5,933 bases of DNA from the NCBI GenBank assembly GCA_035301245.1, contig DATGUS010000022.1, positions 1 through 5,933 on the forward strand, written 5' to 3'. A program made the translations under genes and the position numbers. The notes beneath the pieces are model-generated. The model had not been told where the DNA came from and did not search any database. It worked only from the letters and a program-made list of their open reading frames with translations. Shown here piece by piece: positions 1 through 5,891 of this stretch; the stretch's first letter is position 1, and every line of letters starts with the position of its first letter. This DNA comes from Alloiococcus sp035301245 (GTDB taxonomy: Bacteria > Bacillota > Bacilli > Lactobacillales > Carnobacteriaceae_A).

Positions 1-1
1 T

Positions 2-661
2 GTACCTTTTCAAAGTGTTTTAGAACTTGGCGGAGGACGTGGCGACTTAAGTATGGAAATGGCTAAGCGCAATAAAAATGTCACTATGATTGAATTAGTC
101 CCAGAAATTAGTGAAGAGGTTAAGAATCAAAATAAATTTAATTTAGAAGTTATTAATGAGGATTTTTATGAAGTTAAACTAGATAAAACCTTTGATTTAC
201 TGTTATACATTGATGGATTTGGTATTGGTGATACTAGCAATCAAATCACATTACTTCAACGCATTCATCATTGGTTGAATGATGATGGGGTAGCATTAAT
301 TGATATTTATCAACCACAATATTGGCGTACTGTATCTGGTATTGAAATGCAAATTCATCCAGATTTAGATGTGATGCGCAGATACGATTATGATTTTGAA
401 AATGACCGAATGCTAGATACATGGTGGCGTACCGACAAGCCTGAAGAAACATATACACAAAGCCTAGCTTGTTATTCTCATGAAGAAATTAATGCTTTAG
501 CTGAAGCAGCCGGATTAACAGTTGTTGGCTATTTCCCTGGAGGTATGATGGACTATGAAAATAAAACATGGTATAATCATGCATCATTAAATGATTGTTT
601 AGCTTACCGAGTTAAACTTAAGAAAAACATAGATAAATTATTTTTGAGTGAATCCTATTAG
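2..661 (+). CDS. Class I SAM-dependent methyltransferase, 5'-partial
   Basis: The reading frame is open from base 2, so the gene begins upstream of the window; 219 residues are visible. The first visible residues contain the SAM-binding motif I, ELGGGRGD (visible residues 8-15), at the end of the first Rossmann strand. The acidic residue of motif II, which normally holds the ribose hydroxyls, is probably E31 in TMIELVPE. A following segment LLLYIDGFGIGD fits the fourth strand and active-site side of the fold, and GVALIDIYQPQYW fits strand five. An ATG at base 53 is not the start, because it would remove the glycine-rich motif. The C-terminal part, rich in Trp and Tyr, probably forms the substrate-binding cap, but I cannot name the substrate (small molecule, lipid or other). 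It is cytoplasmic, with no membrane segment visible. The gene ends in TAG, followed 37 bases later by a terminator hairpin. Fold assignment is secure; function is unknown. Confidence 0.85.
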   Translation, partial: VPFQSVLELGGGRGDLSMEMAKRNKNVTMIELVPEISEEVKNQNKFNLEVINEDFYEVKLDKTFDLLLYIDGFGIGDTSNQITLLQRIHHWLNDDGVALIDIYQPQYWRTVSGIEMQIHPDLDVMRRYDYDFENDRMLDTWWRTDKPEETYTQSLACYSHEEINALAEAAGLTVVGYFPGGMMDYENKTWYNHASLNDCLAYRVKLKKNIDKLFLSESY

Positions 662-698
662 CTATCATAATTTTTGTCTAATAAATACTATTAAAACA

Positions 699-731
699 GC
701 GAGTTAACTTCATTTAAGTTAGCTCGCTTTT
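699..731. terminator. Intrinsic terminator, probably bidirectional
   Basis: A 12-bp stem (GCGAGTTAACTT at 699-710 with AAGTTAGCTCGC at 716-727, one G·T pair) closes a 5-base loop and is followed by TTTTCTT. On the opposite strand the same stem is followed by TGTTTTAA. It can therefore end transcription of the + strand methyltransferase and also of the convergent - strand gene that stops at 815. Confidence 0.85.
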
Positions 732-814
732 CTTATACAATAAGTTGAACTATTAATTTAAGTTTATAAATAAGATAATACTGGCTTGTACACTATATAC
801 TTGACCTTTATTAA

Positions 815-1507
815 TTAAAAGACCCAGTCAGGATGAACATAGGCAGAATTGTGAACATCATTTGGATTATCTGGTTTAAACGATTTTTCTACTTGATCAC
901 TTGGAACTTCCAATTTTTCAAACATAATATAAGGCGGATTTTTAAAACCAATATTTTTAAATTCTTGATCCACAAGTGTAAAACGACTTCCAACTAATCG
1001 TGCCTCATTAATATCATTAACGTAATCAACATTCATCTGACTCATTTGAAAAAGTTCTCCACGCTCATTTTTAAAATAATGGAGCGTGTTATTGATACCT
1101 ACAAACTCAACAATTTGCATTTCTTCTGTTTCTTCATAAAGGGTACTATCTCTTAGAGCTTCAATATGATTCAAATTTCGGTAATAATCTTGTTCACTGG
1201 TACTATAAGGAACATAGCCGAAAAATTCACGATATCGATCTCTAACTAAAGCATTTACATAAGGAATTTCATCCAAATAGGGACGGTAATAGAGATGAGC
1301 ACCAATACCGATAAATGTAATGACTGATGCGGTTGTTATTAAAGACCAAAATATTTTACTACTCTTTGTTTGATTTGTTTGAACTTTATGGTTATAAATA
1401 GATTTCACAAATATTGCGCAAATCACTATTAACAAAACAATGATGCTTAGTACTAAAGTAACTGTTTCATAAAAGTATTCTGCTTGTAACCAAAAATTGA
1501 CTGACAT
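815..1507 (-). CDS. Uncharacterised two-helix membrane protein with extracytoplasmic C-terminal domain
   Basis: I do not recognise this 230-residue protein. Two hydrophobic helices are clear: about residues 15-35 (LVLSIIVLLIVICAIF) and 52-74 (IFWSLITTASVITFIGIGAH). They are joined by a Lys-containing loop (NHKVQTNQTKSSK) that should face the cytoplasm. By the positive-inside rule the N-terminus and the roughly 155-residue C-terminal domain lie outside. That domain is mixed, polar and rich in Tyr, Glu and Asp. It contains PYLDEIPYVNALVRDRYREF just after the membrane, then a probably beta-rich part, and has no Cys, so no disulphides or lipobox. I chose ATG at 1505-1507. The in-frame TTG at 1529-1531 lies only a few bases from the predicted transcription start and has no Shine-Dalgarno. 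The ATG itself has only a weak one (AGTTGG), so the start is the least certain point. It is divergent from the ATP-grasp gene with facing control signals, which may mean shared regulation. A role in the envelope is inference. Confidence 0.7.
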   Translation of the reverse strand: MSVNFWLQAEYFYETVTLVLSIIVLLIVICAIFVKSIYNHKVQTNQTKSSKIFWSLITTASVITFIGIGAHLYYRPYLDEIPYVNALVRDRYREFFGYVPYSTSEQDYYRNLNHIEALRDSTLYEETEEMQIVEFVGINNTLHYFKNERGELFQMSQMNVDYVNDINEARLVGSRFTLVDQEFKNIGFKNPPYIMFEKLEVPSDQVEKSFKPDNPNDVHNSAYVHPDWVF

Positions 1508-1543
1508 ATTATAACCAACTATCTTTCTCAATTTATTAATTTA

Positions 1544-1572
1544 ATACTAGCTTAAACGCCACTGATACACAA
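1544..1572 (-). promoter_or_regulatory. Promoter candidate for the - strand membrane protein gene
   Basis: Read on the - strand, TTGTGT (1572-1567) is followed after exactly 17 bases by TAGTAT (1549-1544), a reasonable sigma-A-type pair. Transcription would begin near base 1537, giving a leader of about 30 bases to the ATG at 1507. The -35 lies inside one arm of the inverted repeat at 1567-1642. Confidence 0.5.
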
Positions 1573-1642
1573 TTAAAATAATTATATATTTTAAAAGTAA
1601 ATATGAAAACGATATTGATTATTTATACATTCTTAATTGTGT
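1567..1642. repeat. Perfect 10-bp inverted repeat with 56-base spacer in the divergent promoter region
   Basis: ACACAATTAA at 1567-1576 is the exact reverse complement of TTAATTGTGT at 1633-1642. Each arm carries the TTGTGT proposed as the -35 element of one of two promoters pointing away from each other. The same decamer recurs at 3098-3107 in the ABC exporter promoter. The arms are too far apart for a likely RNA hairpin, since they lie upstream of both proposed transcription starts. They are better read as protein-binding half sites or as duplicated promoter sequence. Confidence 0.6.
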
Positions 1643-1665
1643 CAAAACCTTTAAAAATGTAAAAT
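1637..1665 (+). promoter_or_regulatory. Promoter candidate for the ATP-grasp ligase gene
   Basis: TTGTGT at 1637-1642 is followed after 17 bases by TAAAAT at 1660-1665, with TG directly before the -10. This mirrors the - strand promoter at 1544-1572. Transcription would start near 1672 and leave a leader of about 79 bases. A second possible start is the extended -10 TGCTAAAAT at 1704-1712, which has no good -35. I cannot decide between them. Confidence 0.45.
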
Positions 1666-1737
1666 AATTGTTACCATTCAGAGATCTATCAAGGCTTCAT
1701 CTGTGCTAAAATTAATTGTATATATATTTTTAGAATT

Positions 1738-1743
1738 AGAGGA
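1738..1743 (+). promoter_or_regulatory. Ribosome binding site fixing the ATP-grasp start
   Basis: AGAGGA lies 7 bases before ATG 1751. The longer in-frame opening from GTG 1703 has no such site and would add a 16-residue hydrophobic stretch in front of the usual N-terminal strand of the fold. The ATG is therefore preferred. Confidence 0.75.
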
Positions 1744-1750
1744 AATCAAT

Positions 1751-2998
1751 ATGAACCGTTATAAATTTGAAGTAATTGTATTAGCTACAGATATGTTTGG
1801 CTATTATTGGGGTCGATCTTTTTATGAAAAATATAACAAAAAAATATATACATTAGGAAACTTTCAGTCTCCGTATACCAAATATTCCAAATTATTTAAA
1901 GAAAATCGAATTGTAGAAAATTTATTCGACGAAGACGTTTTTGTAGATAGTATTATTCAATATGCTAATGATATTAAAGCAGGAGATCCTGAGGTTGAAA
2001 TCATTCTTATTCCAGTTAATGATCACTTTGTGCGCTACGTCATTCAAAATGAAATTGAATTAAGCAAGCATTGTTTATTTAATTTACCAAATGAACAACT
2101 TCTAGAAAAATTAATGCTGAAAGAAAATTTTTATAAAACAGTCAGTGATCATGGTCTCGCAATCCCAAAGACAATCTTTCATCCGGCTCAGAAACCATTT
2201 AATGAGACGTTCACTAGTTTTCCTTGTATAGTGAAGCCAAGTACAGCAATTGGATGGAAAGAACTTGATTTTAACGAATATGAGAAAGTATATCATTGTA
2301 ATAATGAAGAAGAATTAAAAGATACCTTAGAAGCAATTCGCAAGACAAGTTATAACGAAAAGTTAATTATCCAAGAGTTTATTGAAGGTGATGATACTAA
2401 TCTATGGGATATTGTAACGTATTCAAATACTGAAGGTCATGTTCAGTTTATCAATATGGGGCAAGTCCTCTTACAAGAACCATCAGAAAATATGGTTGGG
2501 AATTACACTGCAGTAATGTCTCGTTATAACAAACCTTTTATGGAAAAAATCTTCAACCTATTAAATGATTTAGGTTACAGTGGGTTCGCGAATTTTGATA
2601 TGAAGCTCGATCCAAAAGACAATCAGTACAAGCTTTTTGAGGTGAATTTAAGAACAGGTCGTTCAAGCTTTAGTGTTGAACAAATGGGTGAGAGTTTAGC
2701 TAGAAATATAGTGGATGATCTTATTTATAATAAAGAGAACAAAGAAGTTCATTATATGAATGAACCAAACTTATTCTCTTACGTACCAAAGTATGTCTTA
2801 GAAAAACATGTCCTTAATTCGGCATTAAAAGAAGAAATTAAACAATTAATTAAACATAAGAAGATGAATAACCCACTTGTATATTCTAAGGACCGTTCGT
2901 TGAAGCGTTCTGGATTTTTAGCTTTGCGTAGCGCAAAATATATCTTAAAATATCAAGACGGTACATGGAACCGTTCAAAAAATTCTAAAGAAAAATAA
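1751..2998 (+). CDS. ATP-grasp ligase, D-aspartate ligase / carboxylate-amine ligase type
   Basis: The 415-residue protein has the ATP-grasp architecture. A pre-ATP-grasp alpha/beta domain (about 1-115) opens with FEVIVLATDMFGYYWGRSFY and continues into GNFQSPYTKYSKLF. The nucleotide-binding part has K162 in CIVKPS and the acidic stretch QEFIEGDD (208-215), and the metal/phosphate end is NFDMK (281-285) and FEVNLRTGR (296-304), where E297 and N299 are the expected Mg ligands. Such enzymes activate a carboxylate as acyl phosphate and join it to an amine. The best-known relatives by overall look are the D-aspartate ligases that add D-Asp to the peptidoglycan stem-peptide lysine in lactic acid bacteria. 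The substrate here is not shown by the sequence, and no aspartate racemase is in the window. The last 70 residues are Lys-rich and may touch the membrane or an anionic substrate. There is no signal peptide, so it is cytoplasmic. It is monocistronic, with its own promoter candidate and a terminator. Fold is secure; substrate is a guess. Confidence 0.8.
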   Translation: MNRYKFEVIVLATDMFGYYWGRSFYEKYNKKIYTLGNFQSPYTKYSKLFKENRIVENLFDEDVFVDSIIQYANDIKAGDPEVEIILIPVNDHFVRYVIQNEIELSKHCLFNLPNEQLLEKLMLKENFYKTVSDHGLAIPKTIFHPAQKPFNETFTSFPCIVKPSTAIGWKELDFNEYEKVYHCNNEEELKDTLEAIRKTSYNEKLIIQEFIEGDDTNLWDIVTYSNTEGHVQFINMGQVLLQEPSENMVGNYTAVMSRYNKPFMEKIFNLLNDLGYSGFANFDMKLDPKDNQYKLFEVNLRTGRSSFSVEQMGESLARNIVDDLIYNKENKEVHYMNEPNLFSYVPKYVLEKHVLNSALKEEIKQLIKHKKMNNPLVYSKDRSLKRSGFLALRSAKYILKYQDGTWNRSKNSKEK

Positions 2999-3014
2999 TT
3001 TTTTGATTTTTGTT

Positions 3015-3058
3015 AATCGTACTTATGATGAAATTATTCTAACATGAGTACGATTTTT
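3015..3058 (+). terminator. Intrinsic terminator of the ATP-grasp gene
   Basis: A 13-bp stem (AATCGTACTTATG at 3015-3027 with CATGAGTACGATT at 3043-3055, one G·T pair) closes a 15-base AT-rich loop and runs into TTTTT (3054-3058). It begins 17 bases after the stop codon. Confidence 0.85.
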
Positions 3059-3089
3059 CATGTAAGAAATTAAAACAAAGTGCAATTAT

Positions 3090-3118
3090 TTGTTGTCACA
3101 CAATTAAATTGATATAAT
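3090..3118 (+). promoter_or_regulatory. Promoter of the ABC exporter gene
   Basis: TTGTTG (3090-3095), a 17-base spacer and a perfect TATAAT (3113-3118) preceded by TGA form an extended -10 promoter. Transcription should start near 3125, which rules out the in-frame TTG at that base as translation start. The spacer holds ACACAATTAA (3098-3107), the decamer also present at the divergent promoters at 1567 and 1633, placed where a bound repressor would block RNA polymerase. Confidence 0.7.
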
Positions 3119-3135
3119 ACTTATTTGAAATGTAG

Positions 3136-3143
3136 AAGGGGAG
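3136..3143 (+). promoter_or_regulatory. Strong ribosome binding site of the ABC exporter
   Basis: AAGGGGAG ends 5 bases before ATG 3149 and is a near-ideal Shine-Dalgarno sequence. It fixes the start and indicates efficient translation. Confidence 0.8.
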
Positions 3144-3148
3144 ATTTA

Positions 3149-4882
3149 ATGTTATCAACACGTGATTTAATTAAAGTCATTTGGCCTTATTTTATAAAAT
3201 ATAAGAAAATTTTAGTGTTGGACTTAATTGCTGCAGTATTTACAACATTTGCAGCGTTTTTCTTACCAGTTGTTTTGCGGCAGCTGACTAACTACGGAGC
3301 AAGTGGTGATCTTACTGTAGGGATTATTGCCTACCTGACAACCGTATTTGTTCTTTTAAAGGTGGCAGAAGTTATTGCTCGCTATTTTATGACAAATATT
3401 GGTCACCGAATGGGGGCATTGATTGAAACAGATATGCGTCGTGACTTATTCGATCACCTAATGGCAATGGATAACGATTATTATAATGATAACCGTGTCG
3501 GTGAAGTAATGTCACGGTTAACGAATGACTTATTCGAAATTACCGAGTTTAGTCACCACGCACCAGAAGAATACTTAATATTTGCACTGCAAGTGGTTAT
3601 GTCATTTATTATATTAAGCTTTATTAACTTGCCACTGACAATCATAATATTTTTAATGTTACCATTCATGTTTATTGTTTCTAAAAAATTTAGACAAAAA
3701 ATGAGTGATGAACAGATGAATCAGCGTCGTCAGATTGGACGTTTAAATTCTGGGATTGAAGATAGTTTATCTGGTATTCGAGTAGTCAAAAGTTTTGCTA
3801 ACGAAAATCAAGAAATTGATAAGTTCAGCCATGGGAATGAGAAGTTCTACTCCATTAAAAAGAAATTCTATATTTCAATGGCCGGATTTATGACGGTAAC
3901 TACTGCTTTTGAAGGACTCATGTATATTATCGTTCTGGTCGTTGGTGGTTACTTTATTTTAAACGGAAATATGCTGACATCTGATATGATCGTCTTTATT
4001 ATGTATATCAATATGCTCATTACCAGTTTGAAACGTATCATTCAGTTTACAGAGAACTTCCAAAAAGGATTAACTGGTATCCAGCGTTTCTATGAAGTGA
4101 TGTCTTCTAAACCTCGCGTTCATAACTTAGAGCATGCGGTGGATATGGATAATGTTCGTGGTGAAATTGAATTTGATAATGTCACTTTCGATTACGGTGA
4201 TGACGAACGTGTGTTAGATCAACTAAGCTTTGCCATTCAACCTGGCGAACAAGTCGCTTTCGTTGGACCAAGTGGGGCAGGCAAGTCCACTCTTATTAAC
4301 TTAATTCCTCGTTTTTATGACATTAAGGGCGGAGAAATCACCATTGATGGTCAAAACATTAAAGATCTGACACTTCACACCTTACGAGATAATATTGGTA
4401 TTGTTCAGCAAGATGTTTATTTATTTGCAGGAACGGTTGCTGATAATATAAGATACGGTAAGCTAGATGCAACAAATAAAGAAATCCGTGAAGCAGCAAA
4501 ACTAGCAGGTGCTCTTGAATTTATTGAAGATTTACCTGATGGTTTTGATACAGATATCGGTGAACGTGGTGCGAGGTTATCTGGCGGACAGAAACAGCGG
4601 ATTTCTATTGCGCGAGTTTTCTTGAAGAACCCACCAATTCTAATTCTTGATGAGGCAACCAGTGCTTTGGATAATCAAAGTGAAATGGTCGTTCAAGAGT
4701 CACTTGATGCACTAGCTAAAGGACGAACAACGATTACGATTGCACACCGTCTAACAACAGTTGAAGATAGTGATAAGATCTTTGTTTTAACTGAAGATGG
4801 TATTATTGAACAGGGAAGCCATAATGAATTGATGGCTAAAGAAGATTATTACTATAGACTTTATACAAGAAGTTTAACTTAA
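3149..4882 (+). CDS. ABC exporter half-transporter, permease fused to ATPase (Sav1866/MsbA type)
   Basis: The protein has 577 residues, essentially the length of Staphylococcus Sav1866. Residues 1-310 form the membrane domain with six helices, roughly at 20-42, 58-80, 141-160, 161-178, 245-273 and 279-300. The C-terminal ATPase has every catalytic motif: A-loop Tyr349, Walker A GPSGAGKST (373-381, Lys379), Q-loop in VQQD (419-422), X-loop and signature GERGARLSGGQKQR (471-484), Walker B ILILDE (497-502, catalytic Glu502), D-loop SALD (505-508) and H-loop His533. All sites are consensus and no partner half-transporter is next to it, so an active homodimer in the cytoplasmic membrane is likely. 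Such proteins use ATP to move amphipathic drugs, lipids or peptides outward; the substrate cannot be read from sequence. No leader-peptidase C39 domain is present, so it is not a bacteriocin-processing exporter. It is a single-gene unit with its own promoter and terminator; proximity to the RNase operon does not by itself mean it exports the RNase. Confidence 0.93.
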   Translation: MLSTRDLIKVIWPYFIKYKKILVLDLIAAVFTTFAAFFLPVVLRQLTNYGASGDLTVGIIAYLTTVFVLLKVAEVIARYFMTNIGHRMGALIETDMRRDLFDHLMAMDNDYYNDNRVGEVMSRLTNDLFEITEFSHHAPEEYLIFALQVVMSFIILSFINLPLTIIIFLMLPFMFIVSKKFRQKMSDEQMNQRRQIGRLNSGIEDSLSGIRVVKSFANENQEIDKFSHGNEKFYSIKKKFYISMAGFMTVTTAFEGLMYIIVLVVGGYFILNGNMLTSDMIVFIMYINMLITSLKRIIQFTENFQKGLTGIQRFYEVMSSKPRVHNLEHAVDMDNVRGEIEFDNVTFDYGDDERVLDQLSFAIQPGEQVAFVGPSGAGKSTLINLIPRFYDIKGGEITIDGQNIKDLTLHTLRDNIGIVQQDVYLFAGTVADNIRYGKLDATNKEIREAAKLAGALEFIEDLPDGFDTDIGERGARLSGGQKQRISIARVFLKNPPILILDEATSALDNQSEMVVQESLDALAKGRTTITIAHRLTTVEDSDKIFVLTEDGIIEQGSHNELMAKEDYYYRLYTRSLT

Positions 4883-4894
4883 TAGACTATTTTG

Positions 4895-4925
4895 AAGCCC
4901 ATCTTCATAGTAAGGTGGGCTTTTT
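4895..4925 (+). terminator. Intrinsic terminator of the ABC exporter gene
   Basis: A stem of about 10-11 bp (AGCCCATCTT at 4896-4905 with AAGGTGGGCT at 4912-4921, one G·T pair, plus an outer A-T) closes a 6-base loop and ends in TTTTT. It starts 12 bases after the stop codon and separates the exporter from the RNase operon. Confidence 0.88.
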
Positions 4926-5002
4926 ACTATTGATAAAAACATTGTAGCTATTCAATATGGTGTCTAACTATTTATATCTGTGAAAATTGAAATCATTTCT
5001 TG

Positions 5003-5011
5003 TGCTATAAT
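5003..5011 (+). promoter_or_regulatory. Extended -10 promoter of the RNase/inhibitor operon
   Basis: TGCTATAAT contains a perfect TATAAT (5006-5011) with the TGn extension. No good -35 is found at 16-18 bases upstream; TTGAAA at 4987-4992 is only 13 bases away. The promoter therefore appears to rely on the extended -10. Transcription would start near 5018, about 22 bases before the ATG. Confidence 0.65.
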
Positions 5012-5039
5012 AGTTATATCATAATTTTAGAGGTGCCTC

Positions 5040-5567
5040 ATGAATCAAGAGAAAAAGAAATATATGAAAATTATTATGTCTATTTTAGTCATTGTTTTAA
5101 GTTATTTTGGAATTGATTTAGTTGGTGATAATACTCAGGAAGAGGTAGTCAATCAGACTGATCAATCTCTAACCAAACCTATTGATTCAACTAATGAACA
5201 GCACTCTAGTCAACATAGTAGTGATATTGATTCTGAAGGTCATTACACAGATGCACAAAACGTCAAAGATTTTATTAAAGCATTTAATGAGTTGCCTGAT
5301 AACTATCTTACGAAAGATGAAGCGTACGACTTAGGTTGGGAACCACAAAAAGGAAATCTTCATGACGTTGCACCAGGGATGTCAATTGGTGGCGATTATT
5401 TTGGAAACTTTGAAAACCAATTACCAGAAGCAGATGGTAGAGATTATTATGAAGCTGATATTAATTACGATGGTGGACATAGAGGAGCAGAACGGTTAGT
5501 ATTTTCTAATGATGGTTTATACTTTTATACTGACGATCATTATGAAACATTTGTAGAGCTAGAGTAG
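5040..5567 (+). CDS. Barnase-family guanyl-specific ribonuclease with N-terminal membrane-targeting segment
   Basis: The 175-residue protein ends in a barnase domain (about 66-175) that aligns without gaps to mature barnase from LPDNY to DHYETF (my positions = barnase + 65). The catalytic set is complete: Lys92 (barnase K27), general base Glu138 (E73), Arg148 (R83), Arg152 (R87), general acid His167 (H102), Tyr168 (Y103). Guanine-loop Asn123 and Glu125 (N58, E60) and Asp119 (D54) are kept. It should cleave single-stranded RNA after guanosine. Barnase Arg59 is replaced by Phe124. Residues 1-10 carry several Lys, residues 11-28 are hydrophobic, and no clear signal-peptidase site follows, so it may be secreted or anchored. 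Residues 30-66 form a polar Gln/Ser/Asp/Thr-rich linker with a QHSS tandem. The Shine-Dalgarno AGAGG (5029-5033) sits 6 bases before the ATG. The inhibitor gene follows directly. An extracellular nutrient or competition RNase is inferred. Confidence 0.92.
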   Translation: MNQEKKKYMKIIMSILVIVLSYFGIDLVGDNTQEEVVNQTDQSLTKPIDSTNEQHSSQHSSDIDSEGHYTDAQNVKDFIKAFNELPDNYLTKDEAYDLGWEPQKGNLHDVAPGMSIGGDYFGNFENQLPEADGRDYYEADINYDGGHRGAERLVFSNDGLYFYTDDHYETFVELE

Positions 5568-5571
5568 GTGA
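5566..5571 (+). promoter_or_regulatory. Ribosome binding site overlapping the RNase stop codon
   Basis: AGGTGA overlaps the TAG stop of the RNase gene and lies 5 bases before ATG 5577. It selects this ATG over the in-frame GTG at 5568, which is itself part of the site. The overlap points to translational coupling, so inhibitor synthesis follows RNase translation. Confidence 0.8.
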
Positions 5572-5576
5572 CAACA

Positions 5577-5864
5577 ATGAAAACGATCATGATTCATGGT
5601 AATCAGATGACTAGTAGATCTAAAACGATTGAGTACTTAAAACATATTTTTGAAATAGAATACTGTCAGGGAAGTAATCTCGATGCCTTATGGGATTGCA
5701 TGGGAGAAAATCGTCTTGATGAAGAGACCGTTATTTATATATTTGATGAAGAGTCTATTTATAACTATTTAGGAACTTATGGAATAAAAGTTATGCGTTT
5801 TATAAATGCATTACCAAAACTAAACGACAAATATTTAGTGAAAACAGAAGAAGATTTCAAATAA
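5577..5864 (+). CDS. Barstar-family inhibitor of the adjacent ribonuclease
   Basis: From ATG 5577 the protein has 95 residues, close to the 90 of barstar. It opens with the typical first strand MKTIMIHGNQM, followed by a helix, and then the family hallmark GSNLDALWDC (32-41). Asp36 and Asp40 correspond to barstar Asp35 and Asp39, which plug the RNase active site (Asp39 occupies the phosphate site), and Trp39 to Trp38. It is acidic, has no signal peptide and stays in the cytoplasm, where it would neutralise RNase not yet exported. Differences from barstar are visible: Tyr29 and Tyr30 become Cys30 and Gln31, Trp44 becomes Asn, and the segment matching the helix with Glu76 and Glu80 (residues 68-83) has no acidic residue. 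The start is 10 bases after the RNase stop, on the same transcript. The pairing with the RNase is established for the family; the altered interface is my reading by eye. Confidence 0.9.
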   Translation: MKTIMIHGNQMTSRSKTIEYLKHIFEIEYCQGSNLDALWDCMGENRLDEETVIYIFDEESIYNYLGTYGIKVMRFINALPKLNDKYLVKTEEDFK

Positions 5865-5891
5865 ATTAATTCCATTGTTTATTGTAAAAAG

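Noticed and set aside
246..458. 70-residue open frame on the - strand within the methyltransferase gene
   Set aside because: It lies wholly inside a well-supported coding region on the other strand, has no recognisable motif, and has no separate ribosome binding site that I can see.
1659..1674. Imperfect palindrome GTAA-N8-TTAC, superficially like a GlnR/TnrA or metal-regulator site
   Set aside because: The half sites do not match TGTNA-N7-TNACA in spacing or end base, and only four bases per arm are symmetric in an AT-rich region.
2111..2296. 61-residue open frame on the - strand within the ATP-grasp gene
   Set aside because: Antisense shadow of a clear coding region with no recognisable features.
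3125..3148. Longer N-terminus of the ABC exporter from TTG 3125
   Set aside because: The TTG falls at the predicted transcription start and has no ribosome binding site, whereas ATG 3149 has a near-perfect one.
5030..5039. GAGG-TG-CCTC palindrome overlapping the RNase Shine-Dalgarno
   Set aside because: A 2-base loop cannot close an RNA hairpin with 4-bp arms, and such a short palindrome is not enough for an operator call.
3149..5567. ABC exporter as dedicated exporter of the RNase (a toxin export system)
   Set aside because: A terminator and a new promoter separate them, the RNase has its own Sec-like N-terminus, and the exporter lacks a peptidase domain.
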